Shown piece by piece: positions 40,122-47,741 of a DNA stretch of 64,000 bases (the stretch's first letter is position 1; each line of letters begins with the position of its first letter). A model generated the notes under the pieces. It was not told the DNA's origin, did not search any database, and was given only the letters and a program-made list of their open reading frames with translations. The translations under genes and the position numbers were made by a program. The stretch is from Streptomyces sp. CB02009 (lineage in GTDB: Bacteria > Actinomycetota > Actinomycetes > Streptomycetales > Streptomycetaceae), in the NCBI RefSeq assembly GCF_001905825.1, contig NZ_LIVV01000005.1, positions 844,522-908,521 on the forward strand. Reading direction: 5' to 3'.

Positions 40122-40537
40122 GCGGGGAGCGCCAGGACCCCGTCCGGGCGGCCGGCTGCGTCCTGTGGCGCCCGGCGCTTTCCGGCCACGGCATCGAGAT
40201 CGCGCTCGTCCACCGGCCCAAGTACGACGACTGGTCGCACCCGAAGGGGAAGCGGAAGCGGAACGAGTCGGCGGAGGCGTGCGCGCTGCGCGAGGTCAGG
40301 GAGGAGACGGGCCAGGACTGCGCGCTCGGCCTCCGGCTGCCGACGGTCCGCTACACGGTGGACGGCCGCCCGAAAGAGGTCGAGTACTGGGCGGCCCGCG
40401 CCCTCGGCGGCGCGTTCACCCCGAGCCGCGAGGTCGACCGGGTGGTCTGGCTGCCGCCCGCGGCGGCCCGCCTGCGCCTCACCCAGTCGCGGGACCGCGA
40501 CCTCCTGAACACCCTGACGGCGAAGGCGACGGGCTGA
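40118..40537 (+). CDS. Nudix hydrolase
   Basis: 139 residues with a full Nudix box G(X5)E(X7)REVREETG starting near residue 43. The domain before it (Ala-Ala-Gly-Cys-Val-Leu-Trp-Arg) is typical of the MutT/Ap4A-hydrolase-like group that removes pyrophosphate from nucleotides or polyphosphates. Unlike the larger mycobacterial MutT1-type proteins, there is no C-terminal phosphoglycerate-mutase domain. It starts with an ATGA overlap to the CHAD gene and so belongs to the ppk operon. Confidence 0.9.
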   Translation: MSGERQDPVRAAGCVLWRPALSGHGIEIALVHRPKYDDWSHPKGKRKRNESAEACALREVREETGQDCALGLRLPTVRYTVDGRPKEVEYWAARALGGAFTPSREVDRVVWLPPAAARLRLTQSRDRDLLNTLTAKATG

Positions 40538-40630
40538 CCGCCGCCCGGCGCACGTCCCCGTGTCACGGCGTGGACCAGCGGCATCCCGTCGCCACCCGCC
40601 CGGGGGCCCCGCACCCGGCCTTCCGGCACG

Positions 40631-40674
40631 GTTCACTTTCCGTTCACTCTGTTCCGTCGACGGCTTCACCTGTT
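40631..40674 (+). promoter_or_regulatory. PHO boxes (PhoP operator) of pstS
   Basis: Four consecutive 11-bp units: GTTCACTTTCC (40631-40641), GTTCACTCTGT (40642-40652), a degenerate unit (40653-40663) and CTTCACCTGTT (40664-40674). The spacing and the G(G/T)TCAYY core match the direct-repeat PhoP site known in Streptomyces. It lies 127 bp upstream of the pstS start. Phosphate limitation should activate the operon through PhoR-PhoP. The rest of the 263-bp gap shows no gene. Confidence 0.9.
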
Positions 40675-40800
40675 CTGCCTAATTTCGGCCTTACACGGTG
40701 CACAGAGCACAGCGATGCACCACCCACCGACACACGCCGCCGTAGAACGTTCGGGACACTCGGTCCGCGACAGGGCGGCTTCTGGAAGGAACACCCGAAA

Positions 40801-41943
40801 GTGAAGCTTTCGCGCAAGAACGGGCTTCGCGCCTCCGCGATCGGTGCCCTCGTCGTCTCCGGTGCGCTCGTCCTCTCGGCGTGTGGCTCGGACAACAACA
40901 CGGAGACCCCGGCCAAGGAAGGCGGCACCAAGACCTCCGCCGCCGCCTCGAACATCGCCTGCGAGGGCGCCAAGGGCCAGCTCCTCGCCGCCGGCTCCAG
41001 CGCGCAGAAGAACGCGATGGACCTCTGGGTCAAGAACTTCCAGGCCGCGTGCTCCGGTGTCGAGATCAACTACCAGGCCATCGGCTCCGGTGGCGGTATC
41101 ACGAAGTTCAACCAGGGCCAGGTCGCCTTCGCGGGCTCCGACTCCGCCCTGAAGGACGAAGAGGTCGCCGAGTCGGCGAAGATCTGCAAGACCGGCAAGG
41201 GCGTCAACCTGCCCATGGTCGGCGGCCCCATCGCCATCGGCTACAAGCTGGACGGCGTGGACAACCTGGTCCTCGACGCCTCCACCATCGCCAAGATCTT
41301 CGACAACAAGATCACCAAGTGGAACGACCCGGCGATCGCCAAGCTGAACCCGGGCGCCAAGCTCCCCGACAGCTCGATCCAGGCCTTCCACCGCTCGGAC
41401 GAGTCGGGCACCACCCAGAACCTGGGCAAGTACCTCTCCACCGCGGCCGCCGCCGACTGGAAGCACGACCCGAAGTCGAAGTCGTGGCCCGCCCAGGGCG
41501 GCCAGGCCGCCAACGGCTCCTCCGGTGTCGCCACCGCGGTGAAGGACGCCGAGGGCTCCATCGGCTACTTCGAGCTCTCGTACGCCACCGCGAACAAGAT
41601 CTCCACCGTCAGCATCAACACCGGTGCCGCCGCCCCGGTCGCCGCCTCCTCGGAGAACGCGTCCAAGGCCATCGCCGCCGCCAAGGTCAAGGGCACGGGC
41701 AGCGACGTCGCCCTCTCCCTCGACTACGCGACGAAGGCCGAGGGTGCCTACCCGATCGTCCTCGTCACCTACGAGATCGCCTGCGACAAGGGCAACAAGG
41801 CGGAGACCCTGCCGACCCTGAAGGCGTTCCTCAACTACACCGTGAGCGAGGAGGGCCAGAAGGTCCTCGCCGACGCCGGCTACGCCCCGCTCCCGGCCGA
41901 GATCGCCGCGAAGGTCCGCGCGATCGTCCCCACCCTGTCCTGA
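40801..41943 (+). CDS. pstS: PstS, phosphate-binding lipoprotein
   Basis: 380 residues from a GTG at 40801, with GGAAGGA about 10 nt upstream. The signal ends in the lipobox Leu-Val-Leu-Ser-Ala-Cys, so the mature protein is anchored on the outer face of the membrane. The phosphate-binding segments Ala-Ala-Gly-Ser-Ser-Ala-Gln, Ile-Gly-Ser-Gly-Gly-Gly-Ile and Arg-Ser-Asp-Glu-Ser-Gly-Thr-Thr are present. It feeds the PstCAB permease and is usually the most abundant product. It is followed by a strong hairpin and then pstC. Confidence 0.97.
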   Translation: MKLSRKNGLRASAIGALVVSGALVLSACGSDNNTETPAKEGGTKTSAAASNIACEGAKGQLLAAGSSAQKNAMDLWVKNFQAACSGVEINYQAIGSGGGITKFNQGQVAFAGSDSALKDEEVAESAKICKTGKGVNLPMVGGPIAIGYKLDGVDNLVLDASTIAKIFDNKITKWNDPAIAKLNPGAKLPDSSIQAFHRSDESGTTQNLGKYLSTAAAADWKHDPKSKSWPAQGGQAANGSSGVATAVKDAEGSIGYFELSYATANKISTVSINTGAAAPVAASSENASKAIAAAKVKGTGSDVALSLDYATKAEGAYPIVLVTYEIACDKGNKAETLPTLKAFLNYTVSEEGQKVLADAGYAPLPAEIAAKVRAIVPTLS

Positions 41944-41950
41944 CCCCCGG

Positions 41951-41985
41951 CCGGGTCCGGCCCCCCGCTCGGGGGCCGGACCCGG
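41951..41985 (+). terminator. Intercistronic hairpin between pstS and pstC
   Basis: CCGGGTCCGGCCCCC (41951-41965) pairs perfectly with 41971-41985, leaving a 5-nt loop. This 15-bp GC stem starts 7 nt after the pstS stop, has no T-tract, and leaves 63 nt to pstC. It probably stabilises pstS mRNA and lowers read-through to pstCAB. Confidence 0.85.
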
Positions 41986-42048
41986 CATCCGGTGCACCGC
42001 CGCCAGGAGCCCGTACGTCCGTAGGGGCCCCGCAGACCGGAGAAGCAG

Positions 42049-43023
42049 ATGGCTACCACCACACCAGACATAAAGAGGAGCCGGAGCGCCAAGAGCGCGT
42101 CCCGCCCCGGGGACCGCATCTTCAGCGGTCTGTCGCGAGGCTCCGGCATCACCCTCCTCGTGATCATGGCCGCGATCGCCGGCTTCCTCAGCTACCGCGC
42201 CGTCCTCGCGATCTCGAAGGACAGCACGAACTTCTTCACCACCTTCGAGTGGAACCCGGCCGGTGACCCGCCGGTCTTCGGCATCGCCGTCCTCGCCTTC
42301 GGCACGGTCGTCTCGTCGGTCATCGCCATGGCGATCGCCGTGCCCGTCGCGATCGGCATCGCGCTCTTCATCTCGCACTACGCCCCGCGCAAGCTGGCCA
42401 AGCCGCTCGCGTACGTCGTCGACCTGCTCGCCGCCGTGCCCAGCATCATCTACGGCCTCTGGGGCGCGATCTTCCTCGTCCCGTACCTCGACGGCCTCAA
42501 CAAGTGGCTGAACGAGTACTTCAGCTGGACGTACATCTTCGACAAGGCCAACGACGGCCCGGCCCGCAACCTCTTCACCGTGGGCATCCTGCTGGCGATC
42601 ATGATCCTTCCGATCATCACCAACGTCACCCGCGAGGTCTTCCTCCAGGCCCCGAAGATGCACGAGGAGGCCGCGCTCGCCCTCGGCGCCACGCGCTGGG
42701 AGGTCATCCGCATGTCGGTGCTGCCCTTCGGCCGCTCCGGCATCATCTCCGCCTCCATGCTGGGCCTCGGCCGCGCACTCGGCGAGACCATGGCCGTCGC
42801 CGTGGTCCTCTCCCCCAGCTTCCTCATCTCGGGCCACATCCTCGACCCGGGCGGCGGCACGTTCGCGCAGAACATCGCCGCCAAGTTCAACGAGGCCAAC
42901 GAGTTCGGCCGGGACGCGCTGATCGCGTCCGGTCTCGTCCTCTTCGCCATCACCCTGCTGGTCAACGGCGCCGCCCGCTGGATCATCGGCCGCCGCAAGG
43001 AGTACTCGGGGGCAGCGGCATGA
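42049..43023 (+). CDS. pstC: PstC, phosphate ABC permease
   Basis: 324 residues with six TM helices after a basic cytoplasmic N-terminus. The EAA coupling loop reads Glu-Glu-Ala-Ala-Leu-Ala-Leu-Gly-Ala-Thr-Arg-Trp-Glu-Val-Ile-Arg. PstC characteristics include Val-Pro-Ser-Ile-Ile-Tyr-Gly-Leu-Trp-Gly and Gly-Arg-Ala-Leu-Gly-Glu-Thr-Met-Ala. It pairs with PstA to form the high-affinity phosphate channel. It overlaps pstA by ATGA. Confidence 0.96.
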   Translation: MATTTPDIKRSRSAKSASRPGDRIFSGLSRGSGITLLVIMAAIAGFLSYRAVLAISKDSTNFFTTFEWNPAGDPPVFGIAVLAFGTVVSSVIAMAIAVPVAIGIALFISHYAPRKLAKPLAYVVDLLAAVPSIIYGLWGAIFLVPYLDGLNKWLNEYFSWTYIFDKANDGPARNLFTVGILLAIMILPIITNVTREVFLQAPKMHEEAALALGATRWEVIRMSVLPFGRSGIISASMLGLGRALGETMAVAVVLSPSFLISGHILDPGGGTFAQNIAAKFNEANEFGRDALIASGLVLFAITLLVNGAARWIIGRRKEYSGAAA

Positions 43024-44093
43024 GCCACGCCATACAGGATCGTCCGGTCGCGACGGTCAAGCGCGCCAGTTCGCTCTCCAGCGCCCGCCTCCCCCGCTGG
43101 AGCCCGATCGCCATCGCCGCCGGCTCCGTCGCCGCGGGCATCGGCATCGGCCTCGCCGCCGGCTGGCACAGCAGGGTCCAGTGGGGCATGATCGCCGCGC
43201 TGCTCTTCGTCCTCGCCACGTACGTGCTGACCACCAAGGTCGAGGGCAGCCGCCAGGCCAAGGACCGCGTCGCCACCAGCCTCGTCTGGGTCTGCTTCGT
43301 CCTGGCCGTCGTCCCGCTGCTCTCCCTCGCCTGGGTCACGATCAGCAAGGGCATGGACGTACTCGACCCGTACTTCCTGAGCCACTCGATGAACGGCGTC
43401 CTCGACGCCGAGGCCGGCGGCGGTGTCTACCACGCGCTGCTCGGCACCATCGAGCAGGTCGCCATCGCGACCGTGATCGCCGCCCCGATCGGCCTCCTCA
43501 CCGCCGTCTACCTCGTCGAGTACGGCGGCGGAAAGCTGGCCCAGGCCGTCACCTTCTTCGTCGACGTCATGACGGGCATCCCGTCGATCGTCGCCGGCCT
43601 CTTCGTCCTCGCCACCTGGAACCTGATGCTGGGCTTCGGCCCCTCCGGTTTCGCCGGCGCGATGGCCCTCGCCATCCTGATGATGCCGGTCGTGGTCCGC
43701 TCCACCGAGGAGATGCTCAAGCTCGTCCCGAACGAGCTCCGCGAGGCCTCCCTCGCCCTCGGCATCCCCAAGTGGCGCACCATCCTGAAGGTGGTCCTGC
43801 CCACCGCGATCGGCGGCATCACCACGGGCGTCATGCTCGCGGTCGCCCGCATCACCGGTGAGACGGCCCCGATCCTGCTCCTCGTGTTCGGTACGAAACT
43901 CATCAACCCGAACCCCTTCGAAGGTGCTCAGTCCTCCCTGCCGCTCTACGTGTACGAGCAGTACGCGGTCGGCACCGACGCAGCCGTGTCCCGCGCATGG
44001 GCCGCAGCGCTCGTCCTGATCGCCTTCGTCATGATCCTCAACCTGGTGGCCCGCGGCATCGCCCGCTGGAAGGCCCCGAAGACCGGCCGCTGA
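43020..44093 (+). CDS. pstA: PstA, phosphate ABC permease
   Basis: 357 residues from the ATG at 43020. Two extra N-terminal helices (about 28-75) precede the standard six, which is common in actinobacterial PstA. The coupling loop is Arg-Glu-Ala-Ser-Leu-Ala-Leu-Gly-Ile-Pro-Lys-Trp. Gly-Ile-Pro-Ser-Ile-Val-Ala-Gly and Ile-Thr-Gly-Glu-Thr-Ala-Pro are also present. Coupled by overlap to pstC; pstB follows after 24 nt. Confidence 0.96.
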   Translation: MSHAIQDRPVATVKRASSLSSARLPRWSPIAIAAGSVAAGIGIGLAAGWHSRVQWGMIAALLFVLATYVLTTKVEGSRQAKDRVATSLVWVCFVLAVVPLLSLAWVTISKGMDVLDPYFLSHSMNGVLDAEAGGGVYHALLGTIEQVAIATVIAAPIGLLTAVYLVEYGGGKLAQAVTFFVDVMTGIPSIVAGLFVLATWNLMLGFGPSGFAGAMALAILMMPVVVRSTEEMLKLVPNELREASLALGIPKWRTILKVVLPTAIGGITTGVMLAVARITGETAPILLLVFGTKLINPNPFEGAQSSLPLYVYEQYAVGTDAAVSRAWAAALVLIAFVMILNLVARGIARWKAPKTGR

Positions 44094-44117
44094 CCGCGGC
44101 AATAGGAAGTGATTCAC

Positions 44118-44894
44118 ATGGCCAAGCGCATCGACGTCAGCGGCCTCTCCGCCTACTACGGCGCCCACAAGGCGATCGACGACATCTCCATGACCGTCGA
44201 GCCCCGCTCCGTGACGGCCTTCATCGGCCCGTCCGGCTGCGGCAAGTCCACCTTCCTGCGCACCCTGAACCGGATGCACGAGGTCACCCCCGGCGGCCGC
44301 GTCGAGGGCAAGGTGATGCTGGACGACGAGAACCTGTACGGCTCGAACGTCGACCCGGTCGCCGTGCGCCGCACGGTCGGCATGGTCTTCCAGCGCCCGA
44401 ACCCGTTCCCCACCATGTCGATCTTCGACAACGTGGCGGCGGGCCTGCGTCTCAACGGCAAGTACAAGAAGTCGCAGCTCAACGAGATCGTCGAGAAGTC
44501 CCTCAAGGGCGCCAACCTCTGGAACGAGGTCAAGGACCGCCTGAACAAGCCGGGCTCCGGCCTCTCCGGCGGCCAGCAGCAGCGTCTGTGCATCGCCCGT
44601 GCGATCGCGGTCGAGCCCGACGTCCTGCTGATGGACGAGCCCTGCTCGGCCCTCGACCCGATCTCGACGCTGGCGATCGAGGACCTCATCGGCGAGCTGA
44701 AGGAGCGCTTCACGATCGTCATCGTGACGCACAACATGCAGCAGGCCGCCCGCGTCTCGGACCGCACCGCCTTCTTCAACCTGGCGGCCGTCGGCCAGCC
44801 CGGCAAGCTGATCGAGCTGGACGACACCGAGCGCATCTTCTCCAACCCGAGCGTCCAGGCGACCGAGGACTACATCTCCGGCCGCTTCGGCTAG
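44118..44894 (+). CDS. pstB: PstB, phosphate ABC ATPase
   Basis: 258 residues from the ATG at 44118, with AGGAAGT 7 nt upstream. Walker A is Gly-Pro-Ser-Gly-Cys-Gly-Lys-Ser-Thr, the signature Leu-Ser-Gly-Gly-Gln-Gln-Gln-Arg, Walker B Val-Leu-Leu-Met-Asp-Glu-Pro, with the PstB-typical Phe-Gln-Arg-Pro-Asn-Pro-Phe-Pro Q-loop and Thr-His-Asn-Met-Gln-Gln-Ala. It drives uptake and, with PhoU-like proteins, signals phosphate status. It ends the operon at a strong hairpin. Confidence 0.97.
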   Translation: MAKRIDVSGLSAYYGAHKAIDDISMTVEPRSVTAFIGPSGCGKSTFLRTLNRMHEVTPGGRVEGKVMLDDENLYGSNVDPVAVRRTVGMVFQRPNPFPTMSIFDNVAAGLRLNGKYKKSQLNEIVEKSLKGANLWNEVKDRLNKPGSGLSGGQQQRLCIARAIAVEPDVLLMDEPCSALDPISTLAIEDLIGELKERFTIVIVTHNMQQAARVSDRTAFFNLAAVGQPGKLIELDDTERIFSNPSVQATEDYISGRFG

Positions 44895-44951
44895 GACCTC
44901 GGACCACGGACTCGTCTGCGGTGCTGCATGGCGGTGCCACCGTACGACGAA

Positions 44952-44983
44952 GGGCCCGGCTCCCCCACAGGGGAGCCGGGCCC
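44952..44983. terminator. Terminator of the pst operon
   Basis: GGGCCCGGCTCCC (44952-44964) pairs perfectly with 44971-44983. One more C-G pair leaves a 4-nt loop. It is located 57 nt past pstB in the convergent gap with pit. Confidence 0.9.
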
Positions 44984-45056
44984 GACCATTTCAAGCCACC
45001 ACCGGCCTCGGCACAAGGCCCCGGGCCCGAAGCCCGAGGCCGTCAGCCGTCAGCCG

Positions 45057-45125
45057 TCAGCCGAAGAAGAACTGCACCACGTAGAAACTGCCCGCGGCCA
45101 CCAGCGCGGCCGCCGGCATGGTGAT
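45057..45125 (-). repeat. Duplicated copy of the pit 3' end
   Basis: These 69 bp match the last 69 bp of pit (45183-45251) with two substitutions. The copy still encodes, in minus-strand sense, Ile-Thr-Met-Pro-Ala-Ala-Ala-Leu-Val-Ala-Ala-Gly-Ser-Phe-Tyr-Val-Val-Gln and a stop. It lies 126 bp downstream of the genuine end. The 57 bp between copies contain the 14-bp palindrome ATCCCCCGGGGGAT (45131-45144). Just beyond the copy, GTCAGCC is repeated three times (45042-45060). Confidence 0.95.
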
Positions 45126-45182
45126 ACTGCATCCCCCGGGGGATCACCCCCGGACCCCCAGCCGAACGGCAGCCACCGCGCC

Positions 45183-46181
45183 TCAGCCGAAGAAGAGCTG
45201 CACCACGTAGAAACTGCCCGCGGCCACCAGCGCCGCCGCCGGCATGGTGATGAACCAGCCCAGGATGATGTTCTTGGCGACACCCCACCGCACCGCGTTG
45301 ACCCGCTTCGTCGCGCCCACGCCCATGATCGCGGAGGTGATGACGTGCGTCGTCGAGATCGGCGCGTGGAAGAGGAACGCCGAGCCGAACATGATCGACG
45401 CGCCCGTGGTCTCCGCCGCGAAGCCCTGCGGCGGGTCCAGCTCGATGATCTTGCGGCCGAGCGTCCGCATGATGCGCCAGCCACCCGCGTACGTACCCAG
45501 CGAGAGCATCACGGCACAGGCGATCTTCACCCACACCGGGATGTCGTCGCCGGCCTGCTGCACGTCGGCGATGACCAGGGCCATCACCACGATGCCCATC
45601 GTCTTCTGCGCGTCCTGCAGACCGTGGCCGAGCGCCATGCCGGCCGCCGACACCGTCTGCGCGATGCGGAAGCCGCGCTTGGCCTTGTGCGGGTTGGCCT
45701 TGCGGAACATCCACATGATCGCGCACATCACCAGGTAACCGGCGACGAGGCCGACCACCGGCGAGATGAACATCGGGATGACGACCTTGTCGAGGACGCC
45801 GCCCCAGATGACCTCCGTACCGCCGGCGAGCGCCGCGCCCACCATGCCGCCGAAGAGGGCGTGCGAGGAGGAGGACGGCAGGCCGAAGTACCAGGTCACC
45901 AGGTTCCAGATGATCGCGCCGACCAGCGCGGCGAAGAGGATGCCCATCCCCTTGTCGCCGTGCGGCGTCTCGATCAGGCCCTCGCTGACCGTCTTGGCGA
46001 CCCCGCTGCCCATGAAGGCACCGGCGAGGTTCATGACGGCGGCCATGGCCAGGGCCGCGCGCGGGGTCAGCGCACGCGTCGACACCGAGGTGGCGATGGC
46101 GTTGGCCGAGTCGTGGAAGCCGTTGGTATAGGTGAAGCCGAGCGCGACACCGATGGTCACGATCAGAGCAAAGGTGTCCAC
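45183..46181 (-). CDS. pit: Pit, low-affinity inorganic phosphate transporter
   Basis: 332 residues from a GTG at 46181, with ten or more TM helices. PiT signatures are present in both halves: Gly-Phe-His-Asp-Ser-Ala-Asn-Ala-Ile-Ala and Gly-Leu-Pro-Ser-Ser-Ser-Ser-His-Ala in the first; Pro-Ile-Ser-Thr-Thr-His-Val in the second. It takes up phosphate by proton or metal-phosphate symport. The S. coelicolor equivalent is called pitH1 in the literature. It is 6 nt behind the DUF47 gene and convergent with pst. Its last 69 bp are duplicated downstream. Confidence 0.95.
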   Translation of the reverse strand: MDTFALIVTIGVALGFTYTNGFHDSANAIATSVSTRALTPRAALAMAAVMNLAGAFMGSGVAKTVSEGLIETPHGDKGMGILFAALVGAIIWNLVTWYFGLPSSSSHALFGGMVGAALAGGTEVIWGGVLDKVVIPMFISPVVGLVAGYLVMCAIMWMFRKANPHKAKRGFRIAQTVSAAGMALGHGLQDAQKTMGIVVMALVIADVQQAGDDIPVWVKIACAVMLSLGTYAGGWRIMRTLGRKIIELDPPQGFAAETTGASIMFGSAFLFHAPISTTHVITSAIMGVGATKRVNAVRWGVAKNIILGWFITMPAAALVAAGSFYVVQLFFG

Positions 46182-46187
46182 GAAGCC

Positions 46188-46808
46188 TCAGGACTCCTTG
46201 ACCGCGATGGTCTCCACCGTGTTGGCCACGTGCTCGAACGCGTCGGCCGCCTCTTCCAGCACGTCGACGATCTGCTTGAGCTTCAGCACCTCGATGGCGT
46301 CGTACTTGCCGTTGAAGAGCGTCGCGAGCAGCTTGCGGTGGATCTGGTCCGCCTGGTTCTCGAGCCGGTTGACCTCGATCCAGTACTCGGTCAGGTTGGC
46401 CATCGTCCGCAGGTTCGGCATCGCCTCCGCGGTCAGCTCCGCCGCCCGCGCCAGCACCTCGATCTGCTGCTCGACGCCCTTGGGGAGCTCCTCGACGTTG
46501 TAGAGGACGACCAGGTCGACGGCCTCCTCCATGAAGTCCATGATGTCGTCGAGGGAGGACGCGAGGTTGTAGATGTCCTCACGGTCGAACGGCGTGATGA
46601 ACGAGGAGTTCAGCTGGTGGAAGATGGCATGGGTCGCGTCGTCGCCGGCGTGCTCCGCTGCCCGCATCCGCTCCGCGATCTCGGCCCGGGCGGAAGGCTC
46701 CGCTCCGAGCAGTTCCATCAGGAGTTTCGAGCCCGTGACGATGTTGTCCGCGGACGCGGCGAACATGTCGTAGAAGCTCGTCTCCCTGGGGGTCAGACGA
46801 AATCGCAC
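46188..46808 (-). CDS. DUF47 (PhoU-like) protein partner of Pit
   Basis: 206 residues from a GTG at 46808. All-helical DUF47/PhoU fold: Phe-Tyr-Asp-Met-Phe-Ala-Ala-Ser-Ala near the start and the metal-binding Glu/Asp motif Phe-Asp-Arg-Glu-Asp-Ile-Tyr. DUF47 genes routinely precede PiT transporters and are thought to regulate them. The S. coelicolor homologue is named pap1 (Pit accessory protein). A single PHO-like half-site, GTTCACTGTGC on the minus strand (46902-46912), lies about 95 bp upstream, too little to claim PhoP control. Confidence 0.93.
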   Translation of the reverse strand: MRFRLTPRETSFYDMFAASADNIVTGSKLLMELLGAEPSARAEIAERMRAAEHAGDDATHAIFHQLNSSFITPFDREDIYNLASSLDDIMDFMEEAVDLVVLYNVEELPKGVEQQIEVLARAAELTAEAMPNLRTMANLTEYWIEVNRLENQADQIHRKLLATLFNGKYDAIEVLKLKQIVDVLEEAADAFEHVANTVETIAVKES

Positions 46809-46951
46809 GTGAGGTCCTCGGGGTGCTGGGTTTCGGTCAGGCTGATGCTAGGCGCATCATCCGGCCACGGCTAACCGGCGTCTCTCAGTGTCGCCCATCA
46901 GGCACAGTGAACAGCACGGGCCCCCGCCCGGATCGGCGGGGATCGGTACCA

Positions 46952-46970
46952 TATACCCACGAGGGGTATA
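46952..46970 (+). promoter_or_regulatory. CsoR operator
   Basis: TATACCC-ACGAG-GGGTATA is a perfect 7-bp inverted repeat with a 5-nt centre, ending 30 bp before the csoR start. It fits the known CsoR operator form (TATACCC...GGGTATA). Apo-CsoR would bind here and release on Cu(I) binding, so csoR is autoregulated. Confidence 0.9.
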
Positions 46971-47000
46971 CACCCCCTTAATGGACAACGGGAGGACGCC

Positions 47001-47354
47001 ATGACGACCACCGAGGCGGACCAGGTCACTTCCGAGCCCGTCGAGGCCGTCGCGGCCGACCACGAGCACGGTGTGCACGGCTACCACAAGCAGAAGGACG
47101 AGCACCTCAAGCGGCTCCGCCGGATCGAGGGCCAGATCCGCGGTCTGCAGCGGATGGTCGACGAGGACGTCTACTGCATCGACATACTCACGCAGGTCTC
47201 CGCCTCGACGAAGGCGCTCCAGTCGTTCGCCCTCCAGCTCCTGGAGGAGCACCTGCGGCACTGCGTCGCGGAGGCGGCGACCAAGGGCGGCGACGGCATC
47301 GACGCCAAGGTCGAGGAGGCCACGAAGGCCATCGCCCGCATGATGCGGACCTGA
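47001..47354 (+). CDS. csoR: CsoR, copper-sensing repressor
   Basis: 117 residues, with GGGAGGA before the ATG. Four-helix CsoR/RcnR fold: His-Leu-Lys-Arg-Leu-Arg-Arg-Ile-Glu-Gly-Gln-Ile-Arg-Gly. The Cu(I) ligands are the Cys in Asp-Val-Tyr-Cys-Ile-Asp, then His and Cys in Glu-His-Leu-Arg-His-Cys, the C-H-C set of copper sensors. The N-terminal His-Glu-His...His-Gly-Tyr-His stretch is an extra metal-rich tail. It represses copper efflux genes elsewhere. Confidence 0.95.
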   Translation: MTTTEADQVTSEPVEAVAADHEHGVHGYHKQKDEHLKRLRRIEGQIRGLQRMVDEDVYCIDILTQVSASTKALQSFALQLLEEHLRHCVAEAATKGGDGIDAKVEEATKAIARMMRT

Positions 47355-47429
47355 GGCCCCCGCCCCTTCCGCTCTTCCCTCCCGTTCCTCCCGCTCCTCC
47401 CGTACGCGGTGGTGAGCCGGGCCGTACCG

Positions 47430-47615
47430 TCAGAGGTCCTCCACGGCCCGCTCCACCGCGACCCTCAGCACCTCGTCGATCCGGTCGGCGCTCAGCCGCT
47501 CCCCGTCCGCGGCCGACGCGGCGATGATCAGCTCGCCGCAGAGTTCGATCTCGGCGAGGGCGACGCAGTCGGGGTCTGCGGTCACGGTTGCTGTACCGGG
47601 CGGGGCCACGCGCAT
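47430..47615 (-). CDS. Small conserved hypothetical protein
   Basis: 61 residues from the ATG at 47615, with GGAAGAGG a few nt upstream. The body alternates strand-like and helical segments (Pro-Asp-Cys-Val-Ala-Leu-Ala-Glu-Ile-Glu-Leu-Cys-Gly-Glu-Leu-Ile-Ile-Ala-Ala). It ends in an amphipathic helix (Asp-Glu-Val-Leu-Arg-Val-Ala-Val-Glu-Arg). Similar proteins occur widely in Streptomyces as I recall. No function is known. Confidence 0.75.
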   Translation of the reverse strand: MRVAPPGTATVTADPDCVALAEIELCGELIIAASAADGERLSADRIDEVLRVAVERAVEDL

Positions 47616-47741
47616 CCACCTCTTCCTGCCGGCGTCGGTCTCCCAGCGGTCTCCCAGCGTAGGGACGGCGCCACTCACCGCGCATGACACGTCCGGACCA
47701 TTTGCCGATGGTCACGCCGGCAGCGGGCCAGGTCAGGCCGT

